Assembly (NCBI GenBank): GCA_025210375.1
Contig: JAOASB010000029.1
Coordinates: 186,001 to 250,000 of the forward strand
Length of the DNA: 64,000 nucleotides
Direction of reading: 5' to 3'
Source: Maledivibacter sp.
Lineage (GTDB): Bacteria; Bacillota; Clostridia; Peptostreptococcales; Caminicellaceae
How positions within the stretch are numbered: the first letter of the stretch is position 1; each line of letters begins with the position of its first letter. Below the pieces are notes generated by a model, which did no database searches, was not told the DNA's origin, and saw only the letters and a program-made list of their open reading frames with translations. This document shows, piece by piece, positions 1 through 8,049 of this stretch. A program made the position numbers and the translations under genes.

Positions 1-1334
1 AACGTACTTCTAGGTATATTTAAGAGTTTAGCTGCTCTTGCTTTATTTCCTCCAGATGTTCTCATCGCATTTAGGATTGCATCTTTCTCAGCCTTTTCTA
101 TAATATTATTAAGATCAAAGGCTTCTTTTTTATATTCTATTTTTTCTTTATTACTTTCTATTATGCTCCTAGGTAAAAAATCTATGTCCACTTCCTTTGC
201 TTTGTTGTTATTTACTAATATAACTATTCTCTCTATGATATTTCTAAGCTCTCTTATGTTTCCTTCCCAGTCATAATTCATCATCATATTCATAACCATT
301 GTTGGAATTTCAGGTATATTACAGCGATAGGTAATACAAAATTGTTCAATAAACCTATCTACTAGCTCAGGTATGTCATCCTTTCTTTCCCTTAACGGCG
401 GCAGTGCAATTAATATAGAATTTAATCTATAATATAAATCCTTTCTAAACATTCCTTTCTCCATCATTAACTTTACGTCTTTATTAGTTGCAGCAACTAC
501 TCTTACATCAACCCTTATGGATTTTGAACCCCCGACCCTAGTTATCATCCCATCCTCTAGTACTCTTAGAATCTTAGGCTGCATTGATAATGGCATATCC
601 CCTATCTCATCCAGAAACAATGTCCCATCATGTGCCAGTTCAAATTTCCCTACTTTTCCTTTTCTAAGAGCCCCAGTAAACGCTCCTCCTTCATATCCAA
701 ACAACTCACTTTCCATCAAATCTTCTGGGATAGCACTACAATTTATCGGTATAAAATGACCTTTTCTTCTACTTTCAATATGAATTGCCCTTGCAAATAC
801 CTCTTTTCCCGTTCCACTTTCACCAGTTATTATCATATTTATTTTTGATTTTGAAACATTCTTACATAGATTTATTATTTCTTTAAACTTTATATTTTCT
901 CCTACAATTTGGTCAAAGGAAAACCTGTTTTCGTTAAGTGCTGTAACTTCCTCTTCGAGGACCTTTAAATCAAATTTGGTTTTATCAAGAATTGTAGTCA
1001 ATCTAATCAATTCGGTTATATCTCTATCACAGCTTATGGCTCCTATCAATTCACTTCCACTATAAAGGGGCCTGGCAGTAATTATATTATGGGAGTCCTC
1101 CCTAGGACTATTATATACATTAACATAGGGTCTCTTTTCTTTTATAACCTTAGGAAGTAATGCAGTGGGAAAAAGATTATTTATATGTTTCCCAACCACA
1201 TGTTGTCTGTTGACTTCATATATTTCTTCAGCCTTTTCATTCCAAAATCTTACTATACAGTCTCTATCAACAATACAAACCGCATCATTTACATTATCTA
1301 ATATTATATCTATTGTTGAATTGAGAAATAACAT
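1..1334 (-). CDS. Sigma-54-dependent transcriptional activator (PAS, AAA+, Fis-type HTH), 3' end outside window
   Basis: Reading the minus strand from an ATG at 1334 gives about 444 codons that run off the window start. An N-terminal PAS-like sensor segment (about residues 5-110) is followed by a sigma-54 AAA+ domain with Walker A GESGTGKE, the sigma-54-contacting loop GAFTGA and a Walker B-like LFLDEIGD. The last visible residues (GGNKARAAKLLNIPRS) are the start of a Fis-type helix-turn-helix, so only a short piece is missing. The family uses ATP hydrolysis to remodel sigma-54 RNA polymerase at -24/-12 promoters. It is divergent from the reductase-like gene at 2131, but I found no convincing -24/-12 box in the gap, so its target is unknown. 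Confidence 0.93.
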   Translation of the reverse strand, partial: MLFLNSTIDIILDNVNDAVCIVDRDCIVRFWNEKAEEIYEVNRQHVVGKHINNLFPTALLPKVIKEKRPYVNVYNSPREDSHNIITARPLYSGSELIGAISCDRDITELIRLTTILDKTKFDLKVLEEEVTALNENRFSFDQIVGENIKFKEIINLCKNVSKSKINMIITGESGTGKEVFARAIHIESRRKGHFIPINCSAIPEDLMESELFGYEGGAFTGALRKGKVGKFELAHDGTLFLDEIGDMPLSMQPKILRVLEDGMITRVGGSKSIRVDVRVVAATNKDVKLMMEKGMFRKDLYYRLNSILIALPPLRERKDDIPELVDRFIEQFCITYRCNIPEIPTMVMNMMMNYDWEGNIRELRNIIERIVILVNNNKAKEVDIDFLPRSIIESNKEKIEYKKEAFDLNNIIEKAEKDAILNAMRTSGGNKARAAKLLNIPRST

Positions 1335-1818
1335 ATTTATTCCCCTCTTTCATTTCCTTAATAAGGAGTTTACAAATTGATTTTTAATGAATATTTATTA
1401 TATTTCGACAATTGCTTTAGATCACCTTTTTTTTTGCATATAAGTTTTAAGACATATGAAGAAAATAATCAAGGATAGGAGTAGTATGACTAGTTTATTT
1501 TTTTAATGTGCCTAGGTTAGAAATGCTGTAACCTAAAATTGTCAGTATGTTTATAAATTGCTTTAGTTTTTAGAAAGTATAAAAATGGTGATAGCTAATA
1601 TACTATATTCATATATGGATGTTTAATTTCCGAAGTTTAATTAATCAATAGGTCTTAAAATCTGCTTAGACATGGGATCATGGGTTATATAGTTATACTA
1701 AGCACAAAATGGACACTGTGCTAAATGCAGGATAATAAAAATTTTTATTTTGTGATTTAAATCATATTTTAAATCCAGAGCTACTCCTATAATATAATTA
1801 ATCCAAAAAGTATTTAAA

Positions 1819-2063
1819 TATAGATTTGGGATTTTGAAAATTAATAAAAAGAACGTTCAATCCGACAAGAATTTAGAGAAAACTTTATCTTCAAGCTTTG
1901 AGAAAAATTCTAACGCTCCCGTGAGTCGTCCATGCCCCATGGCCTAAGAACTGACGTCCTGTCAGTTCTACGAATTTTTCACAAATCTTTCAGATAGTTT
2001 TCTTACTAAATTCTTGAAGTCATTCTCTTTTCTTTTTATTAATTTTCTTAGTCACATATCTAT
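1819..2063. repeat. Large imperfect inverted repeat (about 91-bp arms, about 60-bp centre)
   Basis: The arms 1819-1910 and 1972-2063 are imperfect reverse complements. Shared blocks include AAAATTAATAAAAAGAA, AAGAATTTAG and GAAAAATTC. The less AT-rich centre (1911-1971) holds its own hairpin, GAACTGAC-gtcct-GTCAGTTC, and a short CCATGCCCCATGG palindrome. It lies in the 796-bp gap between the sigma-54 activator and the reductase-like gene. It could be a MITE-like element or a structured RNA. No target duplication was found. The rest of the gap (1335-1818 and 2064-2130) shows nothing I can name. Confidence 0.65.
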
Positions 2064-2130
2064 ATAGATTTCCCAAAATTAAAGTTTTCACTGGAATCTC
2101 TATAAAACTTCTAAAGGTAAGGTGATATAT

Positions 2131-2835
2131 ATGAAGGCACCTAAGAATGCAGTTCTTCAAAAAATAAGAAATGGTAAAAAAACATATGGTGTTACTCCAC
2201 GTATACCAGGTGGATTAATAAGTCCCGATAAACTAATAACAATTGCTAAAGTAGCGGAAAAATATGGAGGCGTTCTAAAAATAACATCGGGTCAAAGAAT
2301 AGCTATACTAAACCTCAATCCCGATGATGTTGAAAGGGTTTGGAAAGAACTTGATATGCAACCCGGAGTTCTATCTTCCTATTCTGTAAAAAATGTAGAG
2401 ATGTGCCCTGCTTCTTTTTGTAAAAGATCTAAGCAAAATTCCTTAAGCCTAGGGATGAAATTAGAAAAAAGATTCTATGGTGCGAGTACACCAAATAGAA
2501 CAAAAATAGCTGTGGTAGGATGTAGAAATGCTTGTGCCAGTGCTTATGCCAAGGATATTGCTGTGGTAGGAGATGTAAATGGCTATATAGTGGCTACTGG
2601 AGGCAGTGCAGGTTTTCATCCAAGATTACCGGATAAAATAGCTGAAAATCTAAGTGCAGATGAAGCCTATAATATGGTTGAAGCCATCTATGAATATTAC
2701 TGTGATAAGGCTGAAATGGGAGAAAAGTTAGGTCATTTTATAGATAGAATATCAATTGATCAATTTAAAAAAGATATTATTGCCATATTTGAAAAAAGAA
2801 TGAAATCATATAAAGGGGAGTTTATTAATGAGTAA
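2131..2835 (+). CDS. Siroheme-type nitrite/sulfite reductase-like protein (small, single-module)
   Basis: A protein of about 234 residues with a ferredoxin-like half domain (about 20-70) and a 4Fe-4S/siroheme domain. The cluster ligands appear as CPASFC (C-x4-C) and CRNAC (C-x3-C). The length is close to the small assimilatory-type sulfite reductases of anaerobes and about half of NirA or CysI. I prefer the ATG at 2131, about 5 nt after AAGGTGAT, over the GTG at 2122. It overlaps the next gene by 8 nt and is followed by a DUF1858 protein, which suggests one operon. Reduction of nitrite or sulfite is inferred from the family; the sequence does not decide the substrate. Confidence 0.82.
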   Translation: MKAPKNAVLQKIRNGKKTYGVTPRIPGGLISPDKLITIAKVAEKYGGVLKITSGQRIAILNLNPDDVERVWKELDMQPGVLSSYSVKNVEMCPASFCKRSKQNSLSLGMKLEKRFYGASTPNRTKIAVVGCRNACASAYAKDIAVVGDVNGYIVATGGSAGFHPRLPDKIAENLSADEAYNMVEAIYEYYCDKAEMGEKLGHFIDRISIDQFKKDIIAIFEKRMKSYKGEFINE

Positions 2836-3493
2836 ATTTTTAGGACCTATTCATTATTGGCTATTTAATAAAATTTTTCTTTACGAAAACTTAGAATCTG
2901 ATATAATAGAAAGCATTGAACAAAAACTTAATATAAGCCTATGGGATATTACAAAGGAGCTACATGAGAAAATCGGCCTTCCATTGGAGAATAAGCCCCT
3001 TGAAGAGCTGATCGACACAAATAATATTCATGGCTGGCTTCAAAATAAAATTACAATAGCTGAAACAAGGCAGGCTGCATTAATAACTTTTATTGTTAAT
3101 AAGTATGGTGAAAAGGGTATGAATATAATAAAGAATTGTTATAAAGAACAAGCAGTAAAAAGTGGCAAAGATGCAAAATCCAATTATGATGTTACCTCTG
3201 CCTCAGCTATTTATAAGACTCTAAACAATTATATACTGGATGGTACGCCATGTGATAATGTAAATAATATCACTGTAAATGAAGATACTAAACTAGAGTG
3301 GAGAGTATTAAATTGTCTCCATAAAAACTATTGGATTAATGTTAGTGGTAATTTAGATATTCTATATGAGCTTCGTAACACTTGGATTTCAAATTTTATA
3401 CAATCAGTTAATTCAAACTATGAATATAACTTTAAAATTGAAAATATGGATAATAATAAACTACTTATCCATGAAATAGTAAAAACAGTATAA
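2828..3493 (+). CDS. Hypothetical protein linked to the reductase-like gene
   Basis: A 221-residue soluble protein of no family I recognise. It has no signal peptide and no membrane segment. It carries an N-terminal GPIHYWLFNKI motif, and a C-terminal half with cysteines and histidine in LDGTPCD and NCLHKNYW that could serve a metal or heme site. It starts inside the 3' end of the reductase-like gene (8-nt overlap) and precedes the DUF1858 gene by about 60 nt, so it is almost certainly co-transcribed and probably translationally coupled. A role in maturation of, or electron supply to, the reductase is inference from position only. Confidence 0.75.
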   Translation: MSKFLGPIHYWLFNKIFLYENLESDIIESIEQKLNISLWDITKELHEKIGLPLENKPLEELIDTNNIHGWLQNKITIAETRQAALITFIVNKYGEKGMNIIKNCYKEQAVKSGKDAKSNYDVTSASAIYKTLNNYILDGTPCDNVNNITVNEDTKLEWRVLNCLHKNYWINVSGNLDILYELRNTWISNFIQSVNSNYEYNFKIENMDNNKLLIHEIVKTV

Positions 3494-3555
3494 TTTGTTG
3501 TAATAGTGGCTTATGCCCCTATATAAAATAAATATATTTTAAGGAGGATATTATT

Positions 3556-3741
3556 ATGGCAGTAACTAAGGATACTTTAATAAGTGAAATTTTGAAAATT
3601 AACCCTAACTCTGCTCAAATTTTAATGAGATATGGAATGGGTTGTCTAGGATGCCCTTCAGCTCAAATGGAATCTTTAGGTGAAGCAGCTATGGTACATG
3701 GCATTGATTTAGAAAAGCTTTTAGAAGAATTGAATAAATAA
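3556..3741 (+). CDS. DUF1858 / hybrid-cluster-protein-associated redox disulfide protein
   Basis: A 61-residue protein that is essentially one DUF1858 domain. The opening is [15 protein letters not shown], and the GMGCLGCP segment contains the CxxC expected of the hybrid-cluster-protein-associated disulfide family. A strong AAGGAGG precedes the ATG. It sits about 1.3 kb upstream of hcp, the partner this family is named for, and is last in the reductase-like operon before a terminator at 3778. A small thiol redox or sensing role is inferred. Confidence 0.88.
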   Translation: MAVTKDTLISEILKINPNSAQILMRYGMGCLGCPSAQMESLGEAAMVHGIDLEKLLEELNK

Positions 3742-3777
3742 TTTACCATGTTTAGTATTATATAACTATTTTTTTAG

Positions 3778-3822
3778 AACTGTGAGTATTACATTTTAAA
3801 TGGGATACTCACAGTTTTTTTG
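3778..3822. terminator. Bidirectional intrinsic terminator
   Basis: A perfect 12-bp stem, AACTGTGAGTAT/ATACTCACAGTT (3778-3789 with 3805-3816), is followed by seven T on the plus strand and preceded by an A-run. It lies between the convergent DUF1858 and channel genes and can serve both. Confidence 0.88.
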
Positions 3823-3843
3823 TTGTGAAAACTACAAAGCAAT

Positions 3844-4611
3844 TTATTTAATGATTTTATGCCCCTTGTACCAATAAGCCAATCCCAATATTAATCCTCC
3901 CCCTATAAAGTTTCCTATTGTTACTGGTGCTAGATTATGAGCTAAACCCCAAAGGCTGACCATGGCATCATGGGGTAGAAATAATCCTAGGGAAAGTAGG
4001 GACATATTGGCAATACTATGCTCAAATCCTGTGGTTATAAATGCAAACAAACACCAAAATATCATAATTAACTTAGCTGTTTCTTCCTTCAATTTTATAT
4101 AGCATAGCACTGCAATACAAACCAGAATATTACATAAAATTCCTCTAAAGAAAAGTTCACCTGTGGGGGCATTCATCTTTGCCGAGGAAACTTTTAAAAT
4201 AAAATCTGAAACAGCCCCCTTGGCAAGTCCTGTCTTTAAATATAAATATGCTATAAATATACTCCCTATAAAATTTCCTATAAATGAGTATATCCATATT
4301 TCTAATGCCTCAAGCCATGTGACACTTTTCTCCATGGCCCCTATAACCATGACAAAATTATTACCTGTAAATAACTCTGAACCCGCCATGATCACTAGGC
4401 TCAATGCAACACCAAAGGAAACCCCCATTATTATCCTTGTTGCCGGGGCTCCATGTAGAACTCCCCCTATGGTCATAATTAGGAATACTCCAAGTCCAAC
4501 ATACATACCTGCTAGTATAGATGATATAAAGTATTTAGTCTTACTGCTTCTTAAGGTATGAACCTTAGCTATAGCTGATTTACTAACTCTATTTACTAAA
4601 TCACTGTACAT
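3844..4611 (-). CDS. Formate/nitrite transporter (FNT) family channel
   Basis: A 255-residue integral membrane protein with six predicted helices and the FNT layout: a first helix with GVGVFL-like glycines, SELFTGNNFVM after helix 2, and a C-terminal SLWGLAHNLAPVTIGNFIGG segment typical of FocA/NirC. These proteins are pentameric channels for formate, nitrite or hydrosulfide. Its place between a nitrite/sulfite reductase-like gene and hcp favours nitrite, but formate cannot be excluded. It is convergent with the DUF1858 gene and shares its terminator. Confidence 0.9.
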   Translation of the reverse strand: MYSDLVNRVSKSAIAKVHTLRSSKTKYFISSILAGMYVGLGVFLIMTIGGVLHGAPATRIIMGVSFGVALSLVIMAGSELFTGNNFVMVIGAMEKSVTWLEALEIWIYSFIGNFIGSIFIAYLYLKTGLAKGAVSDFILKVSSAKMNAPTGELFFRGILCNILVCIAVLCYIKLKEETAKLIMIFWCLFAFITTGFEHSIANMSLLSLGLFLPHDAMVSLWGLAHNLAPVTIGNFIGGGLILGLAYWYKGHKIIK

Positions 4612-4747
4612 TATGACACCTCACTCATATGCAAATATTTAACCATAGATATACCAATAAATCCTTTGTATACCGCCCTTTCAAATCCCCTATAAGCATT
4701 GATTATTAGAAAATTTAAAATATAGATTTGTTAACGTGTTCTATATA

Positions 4748-4906
4748 GAGCAAATTGCATAATTACCTTCTGCAAAAACTATCTACTATATATAGTTAAA
4801 AAACCTTAAGAACTATACCATCAAATATGCTTATATCTTAAGCAATTAAATCAAGGATGATATTCGTATATGCAATTCTGCCAAGTAAGAGTTATGCAAT
4901 TTCCTA
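4748..4906. mobile_element. MITE-like element, copy 1 (159 bp)
   Basis: The termini GAGCAAATTGCATAA and (reverse) TAGGAAATTGCATAA form imperfect inverted ends. The element is flanked by the direct repeat TATA (4744-4747 and 4907-4910). Its interior matches the copies at 25363 and 39940 almost base for base and has the same 159-bp length. It carries no ORF. It lies in the 456-bp gap upstream of hcp and the channel gene; the rest of that gap presumably holds their promoters. Confidence 0.82.
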
Positions 4907-5067
4907 TATAGATAAAATTCCTCGTTCCTATTTGCTATTCTCATTATCATACCCTATAGTATTTCTATTTTCCCTAATAAAAATCATCAAATAGTATTCT
5001 ATGGGAATATTTGAGAAGTAAGTTGGAAAACTAAATATGATTATAATCAATATTAGGAGGTCAATAT

Positions 5068-6717
5068 ATGGATAATGCTATGTTTTGTTGGCAATGTGAA
5101 CAAACTGCGGGGGGAAAGGGCTGTACTAAGGTTGGGGTCTGTAGCAAAGATCCTGATGTGGCTAAAATGCAGGATGTTTTGATTTATTTACTAAAAGGAA
5201 TAGGTTTCTATGCCACTAAAAATATTGAACGTGGAAATAAAATTCCCCAAGAGATGGGAGAGTTTCTCACAGAATGTGTATTCGCCACTCTCACAAACGT
5301 AAACTTTGATAGTCAAAGATTTGTAAAATACATAAAAGAGGCTAATACAATCAAAAAACAATTAAAGGAAAGTGCAGGTCAGCTTGAAAATGTTCCAATA
5401 GATGCGGATTTCATAGCTCCTGAAACTAGAGGTGAAATACTTAATATACCTAGTAGACCAAACCTCGGTGTTATGGATGATGAAGATTTAGATATGGATA
5501 TCCGTTCCCTAAGGGAATTCCTTATTTATGGAATAAAGGGTATGGGTGCATATCATCATCATGCTTATGTGCTAGGCAAATATGATGAAGAAGTTGCCAA
5601 TTTTATGTTTAAAGCCATGGGTGCTACACTAGATAGAAGCTTAACTGTTGAGGATTATTTTGATCTAAATATGGAATGTGGAAAAGCTAACCTCAAGTGT
5701 ATGGCACTTCTAGATGCTGGAAATACTGGTGCCTTTGGAGATCCTGAACCCACTGAAATGCTTATAACTAAGAAGAAGGGGCCATTCATTGTAGTTTCTG
5801 GACATGATCTAAAGGATTTAGGGGATCTGTTAGAACAATCCAATGGAAAGGGTGTCAATATATTTACCCACGGCGAAATGCTTCCATGTAATGCTTATCC
5901 TGGGCTCAAAAAATATCCCCACCTAATAGGTAATTACGGTGGTGCATGGCAGGATCAACAAAAAGAATTTAATAGTATTCCAGGAGCCATACTTATGACA
6001 AGTAACTGTTTGATGAAACCCAGAGAAAGCTATAAAGACAGGATATTTACTTCAAGTATAGTTGGATGGCCTGATATTCAGCATATTGAAACTGTTAATG
6101 GTAAAAAGGATTTCTCACCAGTGATAAATAGGGCCTTAGAGTTAAGTGGATTTCCAGAGGATGAACCAGAGAAGAGAATTCCAATGGGATTCGGTAGAAA
6201 TGCTTTGTTAGAAAGTGCTGGTGCAATAGTGGATGCCGTAAAGGCCGGTAAGATAAAACACTTTTTCTTGATAGGCGGTTGTGATGGAGCAAGACCCGGA
6301 AGAAATTATTTCACAGAATTCGCTGAAAAAACGCCAAAGGACACTGCAATCCTCACACTAGCTTGTGGTAAATATAGATTTAATAAGCTTGACTTAGGAA
6401 CCGTAGCTGGATTCCCAAGAATTCTTGATTGCGGTCAATGTAATGATGCCTATACAGCTATCCAAGTTGCCCTTGCCTTGGCTGAAGCCTTTGATTGTGA
6501 TGTAAATGACCTTCCACTTTCCTTTATAATCTCATGGTATGAGCAAAAGGCCGTTGCAGTATTGCAGACACTGCTTTACTTAGGACTTCAAGATATCTAT
6601 CTGGGCCCCACATTACCTGCATTTGTTACTCCAAATGTACTTCAAGTCCTAGTAGATAAATTTAATATCAAAGCTATATCAACACCCGACGAAGATCTAA
6701 AGGCAATATTGGGATAG
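5068..6717 (+). CDS. hcp: Hydroxylamine reductase / hybrid-cluster protein
   Basis: A 549-residue protein starting with the cluster motif C-x2-C-x8-C-x5-C (Cys7, 10, 19, 25), the spacing of class I Hcp from strict anaerobes. Later conserved ligands of the hybrid 4Fe-2S-2O cluster appear in FTHGEMLPCNAYPG, SNCLMKP and the ILDCGQCND segment. Hcp is cytosolic. It reduces hydroxylamine in vitro and is regarded as an NO reductase/nitrosative-stress enzyme. A good AGGAGG lies 8 nt before the ATG and a terminator follows the stop. The nearby DUF1858, FNT and flavodiiron genes fit a nitrite/NO detoxification region. Confidence 0.97.
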   Translation: MDNAMFCWQCEQTAGGKGCTKVGVCSKDPDVAKMQDVLIYLLKGIGFYATKNIERGNKIPQEMGEFLTECVFATLTNVNFDSQRFVKYIKEANTIKKQLKESAGQLENVPIDADFIAPETRGEILNIPSRPNLGVMDDEDLDMDIRSLREFLIYGIKGMGAYHHHAYVLGKYDEEVANFMFKAMGATLDRSLTVEDYFDLNMECGKANLKCMALLDAGNTGAFGDPEPTEMLITKKKGPFIVVSGHDLKDLGDLLEQSNGKGVNIFTHGEMLPCNAYPGLKKYPHLIGNYGGAWQDQQKEFNSIPGAILMTSNCLMKPRESYKDRIFTSSIVGWPDIQHIETVNGKKDFSPVINRALELSGFPEDEPEKRIPMGFGRNALLESAGAIVDAVKAGKIKHFFLIGGCDGARPGRNYFTEFAEKTPKDTAILTLACGKYRFNKLDLGTVAGFPRILDCGQCNDAYTAIQVALALAEAFDCDVNDLPLSFIISWYEQKAVAVLQTLLYLGLQDIYLGPTLPAFVTPNVLQVLVDKFNIKAISTPDEDLKAILG

Positions 6718-6720
6718 TTA

Positions 6721-6748
6721 AAAAAGCGTCTGGTTGACGCTTTTTTGG
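6721..6748 (+). terminator. Intrinsic terminator of hcp
   Basis: The hairpin AAAAAAGCGTC-tggtt-GACGCTTTTTT begins 3 nt after the hcp stop and ends in a T-run. Confidence 0.9.
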
Positions 6749-6912
6749 TTGTAAGTTCTAAGATTCCGGTCATTCTCTAAGGTACTTTTTGAAGAACCTC
6801 ATATAAAGCTCAAACTATTATTTCTAAGTTTAAAATATAATGATTATGCTTTTGTAACCCTAAATTACAACTCAAAACTTAGAACTTACCACTTAGAACT
6901 GCAAAATGGACT

Positions 6913-7278
6913 TTAGTCCTTTTTGCCAAGCTTGCTTTCCATATATTTAACAAGGGGCGCTACTTGGACTAAGGTCGGTGCCCCCTTCATCCATACTTGC
7001 TGTTTTAATACTTCGATTATTTCCTCCTTTGTTGCTCCATATTTTATAGCCTTATTCATTTCCAGCTTAGCTCTTCTTTCATTTTCATCAAAAACTGCTG
7101 TAGCAAATGCAATTAAATATCTGTATTTTAAAGGTATGACACCATCTCTCCAAATTTCATGATGATACTCAGAGATTATCCTTTGAAAGTTTTCTCCAAA
7201 GCTTTGAGATACCATTACTCCCGGCGGTACAAAGCCTATCTCTTCCTTAAATTCCTCTTGTAATTTTTTTCTATCCAT
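6913..7278 (-). CDS. Carboxymuconolactone decarboxylase (CMD/AhpD-fold) family protein lacking cysteines
   Basis: A 121-residue all-helical protein with the CMD core: a LKYRYLIAFATAV helix, then NKAIKYGATKEEIIEVLKQ. AhpD-type members use a CxxC pair, but this protein has no cysteine at all, so a peroxidase-like thiol role is unlikely. It looks monocistronic and is preceded by AGGAGG. No substrate can be assigned. The intergenic stretch 6749-6912 contains a loose inverted repeat (GTAAGTTCTAAG near 6752 and its reverse near 6880) of unknown meaning. Confidence 0.8.
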   Translation of the reverse strand: MDRKKLQEEFKEEIGFVPPGVMVSQSFGENFQRIISEYHHEIWRDGVIPLKYRYLIAFATAVFDENERRAKLEMNKAIKYGATKEEIIEVLKQQVWMKGAPTLVQVAPLVKYMESKLGKKD

Positions 7279-7409
7279 AGTTTTTCCTCCTTTTTATCAA
7301 ATATGAATACCTATACTTAATAAGTATGTACTCTGCTATTCTTATTTATATAATACCCTCAGTTATATATACAATTCTGTGATTCATATCATATAAACAT
7401 CAAATAGTT

Positions 7410-7649
7410 GAAGAAATTTCGTAATTCTTAATTGGCTAAGCCTAGTATGGGAATATGATCCTTGATTTAATTGCTTAACCTATAATCATATTTGATGGTA
7501 TAGCACTAAGGATTTTAAAACTGCATGTAAATATAAACAACCTCAAGGTTTAATATATTTCAGAGAAAAAATATAGAAGCATTCATTATTTTTTTTGAAA
7601 TATTTTACGTCTTAATGGTTTTTATAGAAAGTAATTATGCAATTTCCTC
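7410..7649. mobile_element. MITE-like element, degenerate copy 2 (inverted orientation)
   Basis: In reverse orientation the ends GAAGAAATTTCGTAA and (reverse) GAGGAAATTGCATAA match the family termini. Internal blocks (ATCCTTGATTTAATTGCTTA, ATATTTGATGGTATAGC) match copy 1. It is flanked by AGTT on both sides (7406-7409, 7650-7653). At about 240 bp it is longer than the 159-bp form because of extra sequence after about 7525. It lies in the 770-bp gap upstream of the flavodiiron gene. Confidence 0.75.
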
Positions 7650-7970
7650 AGTTGACAAAAACAACCGTATCTGTTAACATTTTTTAACAAAGCACTAAAT
7701 AAAATTTAATTATTTGATCATTAAATAAATCTATAAAAAATTGCTTATAATATTATAAGTACTTATACTTTTTATGTTCTATAGGGATTTTAGGGTGAAT
7801 CTTAATATATACATAGGAAAATATCTGATATTTCTGGGGAGCTTTGATATGTATATATTAATTCTTGCTCCGTGGACTCTATGCCCATAACTAATATTTT
7901 GTTTAAAAAATGTTTTGCAATCCTTAAGTAGGGTATAATTCTATTGACAAAATTATATATAGGGTTTTCA

Positions 7971-7994
7971 TAGTATAAGTTAAAGTCTATACTA
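7971..7994. promoter_or_regulatory. Perfect dyad in the upstream region of the flavodiiron gene
   Basis: TAGTATA and TATACTA (7971-7977, 7988-7994) form a dyad separated by 10 bp, about 55 bp before the ATG at 8050. A TTGACA occurs just upstream at 7944, but no good -10 is spaced correctly behind it. It could be an operator or a small 5'-UTR hairpin. The rest of 7654-7970 shows no gene. Confidence 0.35.
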
Positions 7995-8049
7995 AAATTC
8001 CCTATAACTAGATTTTTATAAAGCTTTAAATATCTTAGGAGGTGTATTT

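Noticed and set aside
1335..1818. Possible -24/-12 promoter near 1709 (TGGACACTGTGC)
   Set aside because: The GG and GC elements are only 7 bp apart instead of 10, so it does not fit sigma-54 spacing.
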